The notes beneath the pieces are model-generated. The model had not been told where the DNA came from, ran no database searches, and saw only the letters and a list, made by a program, of their open reading frames with translations. A stretch of DNA of 41,215 bases from Candidatus Gottesmanbacteria bacterium CG_4_10_14_0_8_um_filter_37_24 (GTDB lineage Bacteria > Patescibacteriota > Microgenomatia > 2-02-FULL-39-11), in assembly GCA_002785215.1 (NCBI GenBank), contig PFMK01000045.1, forward strand, positions 1 through 41,215, written 5' to 3'. This document shows positions 24,116 to 33,038 of this stretch, piece after piece (positions within the stretch are counted from its first letter, which is position 1; the number at the start of each line of letters is the position of its first letter). The position numbers and the translations under genes were made by a program.

Positions 24116-25054
24116 ATGGTTTTATTTGATATATTTTTATATTTAATTTCATTTGTGGCTGTTTGGATAGGCGCGGGATTGATAGTAGTCTCAGTTGAGG
24201 ATTTATCACATAAGCTGAATATTTCTTCATTTGCTACGTCTTTTTTCGTTTTAGGTATATTGACGTCAATTCCCGAAGCAATGGTCGGCGTGAATGCTTT
24301 GGTAGACAATGATCCGGCTATTTTTGTGGGTAATTTAATTGGGGCGTCGTTGGTGCTTTTTGTTTTAGTAATACCGATATTAGCCATATTAGGAAACGGC
24401 ATAATCCTGTCACATCAACTGAACAGTAAAAAATTACTGCTTTCGCTTCTGGTAATTATTGCCCCGGTTTTTTTAATTATCGATAATAAGGTCAGTTATT
24501 GGGAAGGTGTTTTCTTGATTCTCCTTTATTTTATTCTTTTCTACAGCATAGAGAAAAAGAAAGGCCTGTTGGAAAAAATCAGAGATAGGATAGTTGATGG
24601 GAAAACTCATATTTTAGTAGATTCTATAAAAATTCTGATTGGAGTACTGATTGTGTTTGTAGCCAGCAAGATAATCGTAGACAAAACCATTGTTTTTTCA
24701 GAAATTATAGACATGTCGCCTTATCTTATCAGTCTTTTAGTTTTATCTGTTGGTACAAATTTACCTGAATTATCACTTGCAATCCGTGCAGTTTCACTTG
24801 GCAAAAAAGAAATTGCTTTAGGAGACTATGTCGGATCAGCTGCCGCCGATACATTGATGTTTGGAATATTGACTATTTTTCATAAGGGGCCGATTCTGCT
24901 CTCTGATCATTTTGTGAGAACGTTAGCTTTTATGTTTATAGGGCTTGCTTCGTTTTACCTCTTCAGCCGCTCAAAGAATGATATTTCCAGAAAAGAAGGA
25001 TTGATACTACTTCTAATTTACATTTTATTTATATTTGTTGAAACAATTAATTGA
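24116..25054 (+). CDS. Sodium/calcium exchanger-family membrane protein
   Basis: This protein of about 312 residues has about ten hydrophobic helices in two homologous halves. The two alpha repeats that form the ion site are visible: SSFATSFFVLGILTSIPEAMVGVNAL (about residues 35-60) with FVGNLIGASLVLF, and SPYLISLLVLSVGTNLPELSLAI (about 200-222) with LGDYVGSAAADTLMF. Each repeat keeps its acidic residue (SIPEA and NLPEL), as in YrbG-type Ca2+/cation antiporters. Other members of the superfamily carry K+ or Na+ with Ca2+. I use the ATG at 24116; a TTG two codons earlier is possible. It is preceded by a 98-base gap with nothing clear. Confidence 0.88.
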   Translation: MVLFDIFLYLISFVAVWIGAGLIVVSVEDLSHKLNISSFATSFFVLGILTSIPEAMVGVNALVDNDPAIFVGNLIGASLVLFVLVIPILAILGNGIILSHQLNSKKLLLSLLVIIAPVFLIIDNKVSYWEGVFLILLYFILFYSIEKKKGLLEKIRDRIVDGKTHILVDSIKILIGVLIVFVASKIIVDKTIVFSEIIDMSPYLISLLVLSVGTNLPELSLAIRAVSLGKKEIALGDYVGSAAADTLMFGILTIFHKGPILLSDHFVRTLAFMFIGLASFYLFSRSKNDISRKEGLILLLIYILFIFVETIN

Positions 25055-25100
25055 CCATCAACAAAGAATAATTTCAGTTCTTTGACTATAATCTTCCGGA

Positions 25101-25553
25101 CTAAAGATAGCTTTTTATCCTATATCTTTTTGTAGATGTTTTACCATTATCGTATTTGGCCGTGAGGAGAAGAGTGGCACTGCGGATATTTTGATGATAA
25201 GTACATACACCGCTTGAACAGGTGCCAAAAAGAAGTTCCCTCTCTGAAGTAGGATTATTGTCCTTCCTGATAACACCGCCTGCTCCTTGTGACAGGCCAT
25301 TACTGGTATAGGTGAAAGAATAAGAAACTGAATCCAGATTATTAAAATTTGTAAATAAAAGCAAAATTCCTCTCTTGTTAGGTCTGTATTTTACTTTTGA
25401 AGGGATGGAAACTGAGGATCTAACAGTGTTTGTTTTTGTATTTTGAGAAGGCGTTTTCGGAATAAATTTTTTAGCCGCTAAGATTTTAACAGGGTGAATT
25501 AACCAAAGAGTAATAATAATAAGAATAAATAATAGATGAGTAAAATATTTCAC
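25101..25553 (-). CDS. Exported protein of unknown function
   Basis: This 150-residue protein has a classical signal peptide (MKYFTHLLFILIIITLWLIHPVKILAA, cleavage near AAK). The mature part is small, basic and Ser/Thr/Asn-rich, and looks beta-rich: YRPNKRGILLLFTNF, DSVSYSFTYTSNGLSQGAGG and TLLLTAKYDNGKTSTKRYRI resemble repeating strands of an Ig-like or fibronectin-like domain. Two cysteines (GTCSSGVC) could form a disulfide. No enzyme motif is seen. The start is GTG at 25553. It is divergent from the following membrane-anchored gene, and 59 bases separate them. Confidence 0.65.
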   Translation of the reverse strand: MKYFTHLLFILIIITLWLIHPVKILAAKKFIPKTPSQNTKTNTVRSSVSIPSKVKYRPNKRGILLLFTNFNNLDSVSYSFTYTSNGLSQGAGGVIRKDNNPTSERELLFGTCSSGVCTYHQNIRSATLLLTAKYDNGKTSTKRYRIKSYL

Positions 25554-25595
25554 ATTATCATTTTAGGATTAAATGTAGTAATAATCAAGCTATAT

Positions 25596-25604
25596 TGATA
25601 TACT
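25596..25604 (+). promoter_or_regulatory. Extended -10 promoter before 25612
   Basis: TG-A-TATACT (25596-25604) is an extended -10 element. No good -35 is visible 17 bases upstream. The ATG at 25612 lies seven bases after the element, giving a leaderless transcript. Confidence 0.45.
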
Positions 25605-25611
25605 AGAGATC

Positions 25612-26241
25612 ATGGGGAAAAAAACAGTCGTGACTATTCTTGTCATTTTATTAATTGCTCTAGGATTAATATACTCTATTTACATTAGAGGTTATTTATT
25701 TCAGAAAGTTGTTTCGCCCATACCCGATATTCAACCAACAAGCGAGCAGGTAGAAGTGGAAATGAATACTTGGGTTGACCAGTCCGAATTTAAAGTCAAC
25801 TATCCAAAAAATTTAAAGATAAATCCTCACGACGAGGATAAGGAAAATTATGCACATTTGGAATTTACCTCAGAAGATCATCCGGGAAATATCATTATTT
25901 GGGTAAAAGACACACAATTTCTTGATTTGAATGATTGGATGATTAAGATGAAGATTGATAAAGCAATTGATAGTAATCTAGGCGGTATACCTTCAAAAAA
26001 AACCATTAGCAGTATGGGTTCTCAAAAGTTGACTAATACCGTTATCAGAAATGGGTATTTATATCAGATTGAAACAAACCTAAAAGACGCTCCGTACTGG
26101 CAAGATGTATATAATAAAATAGCTGCTTCGTTTGAGTTTGTTTCACCGGAAACACAGACATCTCAAAAAAACCCGCAATCAGACTCAAGTAGCGGCGGTA
26201 ATGAGGATTTCGTTGCTGATGAGGAGGAAACAATCGAGTAG
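25612..26241 (+). CDS. Membrane-anchored extracytoplasmic protein, unknown
   Basis: This 209-residue protein has an N-terminal membrane helix (TVVTILVILLIALGLIYSIYI) and an extracellular domain. The segment FKVNYPKNLKINPHDEDKENYAHLEFTSEDHPGNIIIWV resembles the beta-strand pattern of PsbP-like or 'phosphate/serum' domains in other small bacterial surface proteins, but I cannot name the family. The C-terminal 40 residues are low complexity and very acidic (TSQKNPQSDSSSGG, VADEEETIE). The start follows an extended -10 directly. The next gene, a methyltransferase, begins 14 bases downstream. Confidence 0.65.
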   Translation: MGKKTVVTILVILLIALGLIYSIYIRGYLFQKVVSPIPDIQPTSEQVEVEMNTWVDQSEFKVNYPKNLKINPHDEDKENYAHLEFTSEDHPGNIIIWVKDTQFLDLNDWMIKMKIDKAIDSNLGGIPSKKTISSMGSQKLTNTVIRNGYLYQIETNLKDAPYWQDVYNKIAASFEFVSPETQTSQKNPQSDSSSGGNEDFVADEEETIE

Positions 26242-26255
26242 AAAAGAAGTAAATT

Positions 26256-27527
26256 ATGAAACGGTATTTTTTTATTTTAGGAAGAAATCCTGATCTGTCT
26301 GTTCTTGAATTAATCTCCGTCTTTGATAATCGCACAATTCCTTATAAAATCTGCTTAGTATCTCGTGAAGCCGGTATATTTGAATTAGGAGAGAAAAATC
26401 AAATATCTGAGCTAATTAAAATATTCGGAGGTACAGTAAAAATTGGGGAAATCATGGACGAAATTGGATTTTCAGATGATTATTCTGAATTCGAGAAAAT
26501 ATTATCTGCTTCCAACTTAATAAAAAAATATTTACCATCGATAGAAGGTAAAGCGCATTTTGGTATAAGTATTTATGACGTGGGGGGAGATAATCTATAT
26601 TTATCAAAAATTACTTCTCAACTGAAAACTCTTAACATTCAGATTAAGGATAACTTGAGAGAAAAAGGAATTCATGCAGGTTTTGTAAAAATAAAAAATA
26701 GATTTCTTTCCAGCGTGTCTGTCGAAAAAAATCAATTGATAAACAAAGGTATGGAGTTGGTGATACTAGTCAGCAAAGAAAAATTATTATTTGGCAAATC
26801 ACTTCGCGTCCAGGAATTTTCCGATTTTAGTTTAAGAGATGTTGGCAGGCCTTATCGAGATAAAAAATCAGGAATTATACCTCCGAAACTGGCAAGGATG
26901 ATGATAAACATTGCTCAAGTAGATAGAGGTGATATCCTTCTTGATCCATTCTGCGGAAGCGGAACTTTGTTGCAGGAAGCAGTAGTATTAGGATATAAGC
27001 ACATAATAGGATCGGATATCAGCGCGAAAGCCATAGCAGACACAAAGAACAATCTTAATTGGTTGTTTGGTCAATTCCAGGAATTGAAAAGAGAAATATA
27101 TGATATGAATCTTATTCAGGCAGATGTAAGTAATTTATATTCATCCATTAAGGAGGCAAGAATCGGGGCAATAATTACAGAGCCTTATCTGGGACCACCG
27201 CTTTCTCATAAACCTGGCATAAATGAAGTAAAAGAGACAATATCAAACCTAAGCCGATTGTATTTAAAGGCATTTACTCAATTTTCCAAAATATTAGATC
27301 CCGACGGACGCGTCGTGATTATATTCCCATGTTTTGAAATCTCCGGTAATTTATTTTTTTTAGATATATTACAGGATATTCGTAATTTGGGTTTTGAAAC
27401 TCATCATTATAAGATCGATAACAGTTGGAGTAGTTACCTGAAATTTACCAAACGAGGATCAATAATTTATAGTAGCGAGATTAAGTTTTTCCAACGGGAA
27501 ATTCTTTCTTTTGTTAAGATAAAATGA
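26256..27527 (+). CDS. TRM11-like tRNA guanine N2-methyltransferase
   Basis: This 423-residue protein is an SAM-dependent methyltransferase. Motif I is DILLDPFCGSGTLLQEAV (about residues 228-245), followed by IGSDISAKAIADTKNNLNWL. The catalytic motif appears as ITEPYLGPPLS, a variant of the usual (D/N)PPY. LARMMINIAQ before motif I is typical of the TRM11/Trm-G10 family, which makes N2-methylguanosine at position 10 of tRNA. The N-terminal 200 residues are family-like, with a possible THUMP-type RNA-binding part, but I cannot delimit it. Homologues with this variant are common in Patescibacteria. An RNA or DNA target is not proven here. Confidence 0.8.
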   Translation: MKRYFFILGRNPDLSVLELISVFDNRTIPYKICLVSREAGIFELGEKNQISELIKIFGGTVKIGEIMDEIGFSDDYSEFEKILSASNLIKKYLPSIEGKAHFGISIYDVGGDNLYLSKITSQLKTLNIQIKDNLREKGIHAGFVKIKNRFLSSVSVEKNQLINKGMELVILVSKEKLLFGKSLRVQEFSDFSLRDVGRPYRDKKSGIIPPKLARMMINIAQVDRGDILLDPFCGSGTLLQEAVVLGYKHIIGSDISAKAIADTKNNLNWLFGQFQELKREIYDMNLIQADVSNLYSSIKEARIGAIITEPYLGPPLSHKPGINEVKETISNLSRLYLKAFTQFSKILDPDGRVVIIFPCFEISGNLFFLDILQDIRNLGFETHHYKIDNSWSSYLKFTKRGSIIYSSEIKFFQREILSFVKIK

Positions 27528-27554
27528 TATGCTTGACAATTATTATTCAATATT

Positions 27555-27677
27555 ATGAATAATCTAAGTACTTATATAAAATTAATTATTGTTTTATCGG
27601 TCAGTCTTGGTTTATTTTTGTTATATATAATTTATCAAGTCATATTTACGCCAAATGGGTTATTAGGTATTCATTAG
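27555..27677 (+). CDS. Possible 40-residue single-helix membrane peptide
   Basis: This short ORF (ATG at 27555, TAG at 27675) encodes MNNLSTYIKLIIVLSVSLGL followed by a further hydrophobic run and the polar end TPNGLLGIH. A perfect TTGACA lies at 27533-27538 but no matching -10 with normal spacing. Small one-helix proteins do occur at such positions. Only hydrophobicity and a sensible start support it, so it may be chance. Confidence 0.35.
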   Translation: MNNLSTYIKLIIVLSVSLGLFLLYIIYQVIFTPNGLLGIH

Positions 27678-27710
27678 AAAAAAAGATTATCAAAAATATA
27701 TAAAACATTT

Positions 27711-28160
27711 ATGATAAAAGACGCAATTCAAAAAGCAGTTAATGAGAATTTGAAGAAGGGGAACGTTGTAGCAGTGAAGGTTTTAAGATTCGTCATGTCA
27801 GAGATAAAATATGCAGAAATTGCTAAAAAGAAAGAAATCACAGACGAGGAAGTAATTTCCTTATTAAGGAAAGAGACGAAAAAGAGAAAAGAAGCTGTAG
27901 ATTTGTTTAAGAAAGCCGGCAGAAATGATCTGGTGGATGATGAGTCAAAACAATTGGAGATTATCGGAAATTATTTGCCAGAGGAGATGTCCGACGGAGA
28001 ACTTGAAAGTATTATTGACGAGGTATTGTTAGTGAGTTCTAACAGGTCAAACATTGGAAGACTAATTGGAATGGTAATGTCAAAACTCAAAGGTAGAATA
28101 GAAGGGTCAAAAGTCGCTGACATAGTAAAAAAGAAAATATCCACGTCCCCATCTGTTTAA
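27711..28160 (+). CDS. yqeY: YqeY/GatB-related domain protein
   Basis: This 149-residue protein belongs to the YqeY family, related to the tail domain of the GatB subunit of the tRNA amidotransferase. The family pattern is visible throughout: LRFVMSEIKYAEIAKKKEITDEEVISLLRKETKKRKEAVDLFKKAGR, then LEIIGNYLPEEMSDGELESII, and NIGRLIGMVMSKLKGRIEGSKVADIVKKKI. The last segment is the helical domain that contacts tRNA in GatB. Length is typical. The molecular role of stand-alone YqeY is not established; involvement in tRNA-related metabolism is inferred from GatB. Confidence 0.9.
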   Translation: MIKDAIQKAVNENLKKGNVVAVKVLRFVMSEIKYAEIAKKKEITDEEVISLLRKETKKRKEAVDLFKKAGRNDLVDDESKQLEIIGNYLPEEMSDGELESIIDEVLLVSSNRSNIGRLIGMVMSKLKGRIEGSKVADIVKKKISTSPSV

Positions 28161-28221
28161 AAATTAATAATTTCCTATTTATCTTCTTTTTATACGATTT
28201 CGTACATTGTAGTAATTATGT

Positions 28222-28620
28222 TTATTTGACGAACAATCGTTTACAGATTAGGTATTGCAATGAAGTAATAATTATACCTAAGATTAAAGCAATCAAATAT
28301 GACGATATACCCAATCCTGTTAAAACCGCACCTTTAGATACAAACCAAATACTTAGAATATTGGTTATCAAGCCCGTAAGGATCCATGAGCTATTTTTTG
28401 ACGTATTTATATTAAGATATTTTGCCAGTCGTAACACCAAGTAGTATATAGTTGAGATAAGGAAACTATTTAATAATACAGCTGTCCAGTCGGTAAGGTT
28501 TGCATTGCCTAAAACTATAAACGAAGGTACGAGTAAATAAGCAATATAAAGTGTAATTAAATTTACTAAAAAAAATGATATCCAGAAATAAACATTGGTG
28601 ATGTTTTTATTTTTTCTCAA
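28222..28620 (-). CDS. Four-helix membrane protein of unknown function
   Basis: This protein of about 132 residues has four hydrophobic helices (around WISFFLVNLITLYIAYLLV, TAVLLNSFLISTIYYLVL, SWILTGLITNILSIWFV and SSYLIALILGIIITSLQYL) with a basic N-terminus. It resembles small holin-like or GtrA-like proteins in layout but has no diagnostic motif. I place the start at TTG 28620 because a perfect ribosome-binding site (GGAGGTGA) sits eight bases ahead. The GTG at 28632 would lie inside that ribosome site. It is convergent with yqeY. Confidence 0.55.
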   Translation of the reverse strand: MRKNKNITNVYFWISFFLVNLITLYIAYLLVPSFIVLGNANLTDWTAVLLNSFLISTIYYLVLRLAKYLNINTSKNSSWILTGLITNILSIWFVSKGAVLTGLGISSYLIALILGIIITSLQYLICKRLFVK

Positions 28621-28628
28621 AGCCTTCT

Positions 28629-28636
28629 TCACCTCC
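28629..28636 (-). promoter_or_regulatory. Perfect Shine-Dalgarno that decides a TTG start
   Basis: On the minus strand GGAGGTGA (28636-28629) fully complements the 16S rRNA tail and is followed after eight bases by TTG (28620). Most operon-first genes in this window seem leaderless, so a full ribosome site here stands out. Confidence 0.55.
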
Positions 28637-28722
28637 TCCTTATATTAATTTAATTTAAGGCATATCAATTATGAGTCTAAACGACTTTAGATTATTTTTC
28701 AATGTTTATAGATTTTTGAATA

Positions 28723-28751
28723 TTGCAGAAAATCATAGAGTATAGTATATT
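28723..28751 (+). promoter_or_regulatory. Promoter for the SurA_N-like gene
   Basis: TTGCAG (28723-28728), a 17-base spacer and TATATT (28746-28751) precede the ATG at 28762 by ten bases. This supports the ATG over an upstream in-frame TTG at 28723 that falls inside the promoter. Confidence 0.5.
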
Positions 28752-28761
28752 AAATAATCTT

Positions 28762-29436
28762 ATGGTCAGGAAAAGCAAAATAACCAGTTCTGTTAAAGAA
28801 GCTAAATACAGAGAAAATTTAAAAGAAAATAACATTTCCTCAACGAAAGGTTTTCCACTTTCTTCATTTTTAACTGTCAAAAATATTATTTTAGTTCTTT
28901 TGCTTGTTGTTATAGTGTTATTATGGAAATTTAAAGGTAATTTTATAGCCGCAACAGTAAATGGACAGCCTATATCCAAATGGCAGTTAAACAGTGAGTT
29001 GGAAAAGAAATTCGGTGGTCAGGTCTTAGATGCAATTATTAATGAAAGACTTATTCTAGGCGCAACCAGACAGAAAGGTATTTTTGTAACCTCACCGGAA
29101 ATAGATAAAAAAATTGAGGAAATAGAAAAGCAATTAAACGGAAAAGTATCCCTAGACGATGCACTAAAATCTCAAGGCATGACTAAAGATGACTTTAGAA
29201 AACAATTAGAAATACAGATATCCATTAATAAGATGTTTGATAAAGACGCCAGCATTTCCAGCAAAGAAATAGATGATTATCTTGAGAGCAACAGCTCTTT
29301 ATCCAAAGACGCGACGGATCCGGCAGCTTTACGCAGTGAAGTAACTGATATACTTAAACAACAGAAAGTTTCAGATTTATTCAATGAATGGTTTGCCAAA
29401 ATCCGTAACGACGCTAAAATAACAAAGTTCCTTTAA
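28762..29436 (+). CDS. Membrane-anchored SurA_N-like chaperone protein
   Basis: This protein of about 224 residues has a basic cytoplasmic tail, one membrane helix (IILVLLLVVIVLLWKF) and an outer domain. It resembles the N-terminal part of SurA/PrsA foldases: ATVNGQPISKWQLNSEL, VLDAIINERLILGATRQKGI and KSQGMTKDDFRKQLEIQI. The parvulin isomerase domain of PrsA is absent, so it would act as a holding chaperone only. The cyclophilin gene starts 11 bases after its stop. The two probably form an extracytoplasmic protein-folding pair in which the neighbour supplies the isomerase activity. Confidence 0.8.
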   Translation: MVRKSKITSSVKEAKYRENLKENNISSTKGFPLSSFLTVKNIILVLLLVVIVLLWKFKGNFIAATVNGQPISKWQLNSELEKKFGGQVLDAIINERLILGATRQKGIFVTSPEIDKKIEEIEKQLNGKVSLDDALKSQGMTKDDFRKQLEIQISINKMFDKDASISSKEIDDYLESNSSLSKDATDPAALRSEVTDILKQQKVSDLFNEWFAKIRNDAKITKFL

Positions 29437-29446
29437 ATTATCCCAT

Positions 29447-30133
29447 ATGACGATGACGGAACAGGTAAAGCCCCATCTTAAAGACTTCATAGTGTATATT
29501 ATTATTCTTTTTGGGGTAATTATTGGTACGGTATTATTATTTTCTCAAAAAACACAAGATAATCTTGTAAAAGATACGATGAAAAGAGATGTTACTGATT
29601 CTTCAAATATTCCAACCGGAAGTTATACGTCACCACCTAAAATGGAGATAGATATAAACAGGAAGTATACAGCCGATATTATTACCAGTTTAGGTGAAAT
29701 ACAAATTGAGTTATTCTCCAAAGAAACACCTGTGACCGTGAATAACTTTATTTTCCTCTCAAAACAAGGATTTTATGATAATACTATTTTCCACAGGATC
29801 ATCAAAGATTTCATGATCCAGGGTGGAGATCCAAAAGGAGACGGAACGGGAGGTCCGGGTTATCGCTTTGCTGATGAAAAAATCACCAGAGATTATAAAA
29901 GGGGAATAATAGCCATGGCAAACAGCGGACCTAATACAAACGGCAGTCAATTTTTTATAATGCATAAAGATACAGATCTGCCAAAAAATTATGTAATATT
30001 CGGACAAGTAGTAAAAGGTATAGAAGTTATTGATAAAATTGCGGAGACGCAGACAGTCGATAATGGTCTTGGAGAGCAGTCAAAGCCCACAAAAGAAATA
30101 AAAATTGAGAAGATTACAATCAAAGAAACATAA
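29447..30133 (+). CDS. Membrane-anchored peptidyl-prolyl isomerase, cyclophilin type
   Basis: This 228-residue protein has one N-terminal membrane helix (FIVYIIILFGVIIGTVLLF), a short linker and a cyclophilin domain from about residue 75. The active-site segments are visible: NNFIFLSKQGFYDNTIFHRIIKDFMIQGGDP with the catalytic arginine (FHRI), GIIAMANSGPNTNGSQFFI with the Gln-Phe pair, and VIFGQVVKGIEVIDKI. It speeds proline isomerisation in exported proteins. It forms a likely operon with the SurA_N-like gene before it. Confidence 0.92.
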   Translation: MTMTEQVKPHLKDFIVYIIILFGVIIGTVLLFSQKTQDNLVKDTMKRDVTDSSNIPTGSYTSPPKMEIDINRKYTADIITSLGEIQIELFSKETPVTVNNFIFLSKQGFYDNTIFHRIIKDFMIQGGDPKGDGTGGPGYRFADEKITRDYKRGIIAMANSGPNTNGSQFFIMHKDTDLPKNYVIFGQVVKGIEVIDKIAETQTVDNGLGEQSKPTKEIKIEKITIKET

Positions 30134-30235
30134 AACATATTCTTCCTCTTATTTCGTATTTCTCCTATACTTATTACAATCACTTAATCATTAATGACCT
30201 TCTGCATGTTGTATCATTAAACTCATGGAATAGTT

Positions 30236-31978
30236 ATGAAAAATGTTCGGGAAGTCACAAAAATCCTGATTCAGGAAGAAACAATCGTAACTATACTGAC
30301 CTTACTGTTCATTCTTTTAAGTATATATCCGACGCTTAGATTTTACTATAATACTCCTCCGGATTCCGTATATTCATTTCTTCATAATAGCGTAAGCGAT
30401 TATCCGTATTACATAAGTTTTATCAGACAGGGCATATTAGGCAGATTTACGACGATCGACCAGTTTACCAGTGAAAATCAGTCCGCAGGTTTCATTCATA
30501 TTTTTTATCTCTTTTTAGGCAGGATTGGATCGTTGTTCGGCTTTTCACCTTTTAATATATATTTTCTGGCAAGAATACTATTGGGAATTCTTTTCCTATT
30601 AACAAGTTATTATTTTATTGCCCATTTCTTAGATTCGAAAATTAAAAGGTTGCTTGCTTATGTATTATTTATCTCATCAGCCAGCTTCCCCCAAATATCT
30701 TTTCAGGAAAAGGGAATAAACATTTCATCGTATTTGTCCTGGTGGACAGAAGTTGATCCTATAAGAAGAGTGACATTTATTCCCCATTTCCTTTTAGGGC
30801 ATACGGGTATGGTACTGATGCTGCTGTTGTTATTAAAATTAACAAAATCAGGTAGCCGGAAGTTGCTACTTTTATGTATCTTAACTGGAAACATTATTGG
30901 AATATCCCACCCACCAAGCTTAGGAATGGTTTATTTTATATTTGGATTTTATTTGTTGACAATTTTCTTTATTATTTTGCTCAAAAAAGGTGATCTACTA
31001 AAAGTACTTAAGGAAATATCCTTATCAATAAAATTTTATTTATTATTTGTAATCTTAACAGTTCCATCACTTTATTATATTTACTACACCACCGGAAATA
31101 TATTCCCATGGACTCTTATGAAGGCGCAAGAATCACTTTTCTATTATATTTCGTTGAAAGAATACATGTTGTCAATCGGTCCGATATTGCCAATGGGTCT
31201 TATTGGTTTTTTTTCTGTCAAAATAATAATAAAAGATAAAACAAAATTATCTAATTTCAATATCCTTATTCTTTGGATAATCATAGACCTGATAATGATT
31301 CCATTTTCAAAAATTATTGCGTTTTCCAACTTGCCTATCAAAATTCCTACCTTTGCCAATATCAGATTTTTATCCATGGTGATTCAATTGCCGCTGTCAA
31401 TTCTCGCTGTTTTATTTTTGTTAAATATAAAAAAAACATTCGGTAGTAAATTTGTCTGTTTTTCTTTGTTCACCTATTTTATTACTACTTTGTCGGTTTA
31501 TCCTGTAAATATATCCAGCCAAATCAATGATTTTATTTATGCCCGAAAGTTTGTATACCCTTCAAAAAAACTGATAAACGTTATAAAATCTTTTGATAGT
31601 GTCACCGATGAAAGCAAAGCTGTTTTAGCCAGACAGGATACGAGTTTAATTATTTCTTTGTTTGCCAGAAATAAAGTTTATTTTGGCCAATCGGTATATA
31701 CATATGATAATGAAAATAAAAGTAATCAGGCGGATAAATTTTTTCAGGGGAACATGACAAGTTGCGAGGGAGAGAAATTTATCCGAGAAGGAAGGATAGA
31801 TTATGTCTTAACAGAAAATAAACTCGACACTCAGAAAACGGATAATTATCCTTTTTTACGGAAAGTGGAAATGTCTAATAAAGATGAATCAGGGAATGGT
31901 GAAAATAATATATATCTCTACGAATATGATAGTGAGGCAGTTGAAGGACAATGTAAGGGGGATATAGTTCTTCCATAA
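30236..31978 (+). CDS. Polytopic GT-C-like membrane protein
   Basis: This 580-residue protein has about ten to twelve hydrophobic helices over residues 15-430, then a soluble C-terminal domain of about 150 residues. The first outer loop contains PPDSVYSFLHNSVSDYPYYISFIRQG, with acidic residues in the position of the GT-C catalytic Asp. A later loop carries a WWTEVDPIRR stretch. This is the layout of GT-C glycosyltransferases (GT39/GT83-like) that use polyprenyl-phosphate sugars, which would fit a cell rich in isoprenoid genes. The family cannot be fixed by eye. It is convergent with the CRISPR array, 26 bases away. Confidence 0.65.
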   Translation: MKNVREVTKILIQEETIVTILTLLFILLSIYPTLRFYYNTPPDSVYSFLHNSVSDYPYYISFIRQGILGRFTTIDQFTSENQSAGFIHIFYLFLGRIGSLFGFSPFNIYFLARILLGILFLLTSYYFIAHFLDSKIKRLLAYVLFISSASFPQISFQEKGINISSYLSWWTEVDPIRRVTFIPHFLLGHTGMVLMLLLLLKLTKSGSRKLLLLCILTGNIIGISHPPSLGMVYFIFGFYLLTIFFIILLKKGDLLKVLKEISLSIKFYLLFVILTVPSLYYIYYTTGNIFPWTLMKAQESLFYYISLKEYMLSIGPILPMGLIGFFSVKIIIKDKTKLSNFNILILWIIIDLIMIPFSKIIAFSNLPIKIPTFANIRFLSMVIQLPLSILAVLFLLNIKKTFGSKFVCFSLFTYFITTLSVYPVNISSQINDFIYARKFVYPSKKLINVIKSFDSVTDESKAVLARQDTSLIISLFARNKVYFGQSVYTYDNENKSNQADKFFQGNMTSCEGEKFIREGRIDYVLTENKLDTQKTDNYPFLRKVEMSNKDESGNGENNIYLYEYDSEAVEGQCKGDIVLP

Positions 31979-32004
31979 TTCAGGTATTTTCAATAGAGCA
32001 TAGA

Positions 32005-33038
32005 ATCTACAAAAGTAGAAATGTACTATCTGTATTTGAGCCTAAAATCTTACTAGAAGATGGATCATCTACAAAAGTAGAAATGTACTATCTGTATTTG
32101 AGCCACCTATTTATGACTCCTAAAACTAATCTACAAAAGTAGAAATGTACTATCTGTATTTGAGCAGGAGAGAGGAGAAAAGACCAATTAAATCTACAAA
32201 AGTAGAAATGTACTATCTGTATTTGAGATCTGATGAAAAAAGAGAATTAGCAAATCTACAAAAGTAGAAATGTACTATCTGTATTTGAGCTTACTGTTAA
32301 TCCTCTGGCGGCAAATCTACAAAAGTAGAAATGTACTATCTGTATTTGAGTTTTTAGTGCTATTGAAAAGTAAAAGATCTACAAAAGTAGAAATGTACTA
32401 TCTGTATTTGAGTTCACCAAGAGTCGGTGGCTCAAACTATCTACAAAAGTAGAAATGTACTATCTGTATTTGAGTGAAACGCTTGGAATAATAGGTCGTA
32501 TATCTACAAAAGTAGAAATGTACTATCTGTATTTGAGCATTCACACAAAGTGTAGACACTATTATCTACAAAAGTAGAAATGTACTATCTGTATTTGAGA
32601 TACATCCTCATATTCAAAATCATCAATCTACAAAAGTAGAAATGTACTATCTGTATTTGAGGAAATTGTAGTATGCTTTATTTATGTATCTACAAAAGTA
32701 GAAATGTACTATCTGTATTTGAGTCATGCGGCATCTATCGGATATTATCATCTACAAAAGTAGAAATGTACTATCTGTATTTGAGGAAGATGATATACTG
32801 AATAATAATCATATCTACAAAAGTAGAAATGTACTATCTGTATTTGAGTTTACATCTTCCTTTAAAACATTTCTTCTATCTACAAAAGTAGAAATGTACT
32901 ATCTGTATTTGAGATCATGAAGCTGTTATTAAAAGGTTATCTACAAAAGTAGAAATGTACTATCTGTATTTGAGTTAAATGGATATGATGTGGCTCTTTA
33001 TAATCTACAAAAGTAGAAATGTACTATCTGTATTTGAG
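32005..33038 (-). CRISPR. Type V-A CRISPR array, 17 repeats and 16 spacers
   Basis: Seventeen 36-base repeats start at 32005, 32067, 32129, 32192, 32254, 32315, 32377, 32439, 32502, 32564, 32626, 32688, 32750, 32813, 32878, 32939 and 33003. Spacers are 25-29 bases long, mostly 26. The repeats read as identical, even at the trailer end. In the crRNA sense (minus strand) each ends with TTTCTACTTTTGTAGAT, the Cas12a handle with TCTAC/GTAGA stem and a TTTT loop. The leader side faces cas2 at 33039 and beyond, and the array is transcribed in the same direction as the cas genes. No spacer was recognised by eye as matching the window. Plus-strand ORFs in this stretch are artefacts of the repeats. 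Confidence 0.98.

Noticed and set aside
32270..32920. Plus-strand ORFs with repeated KSRNVLSVFE and MYYLYL segments
   Set aside because: They are translations of the CRISPR repeats and change frame with spacer length; they are not genes.
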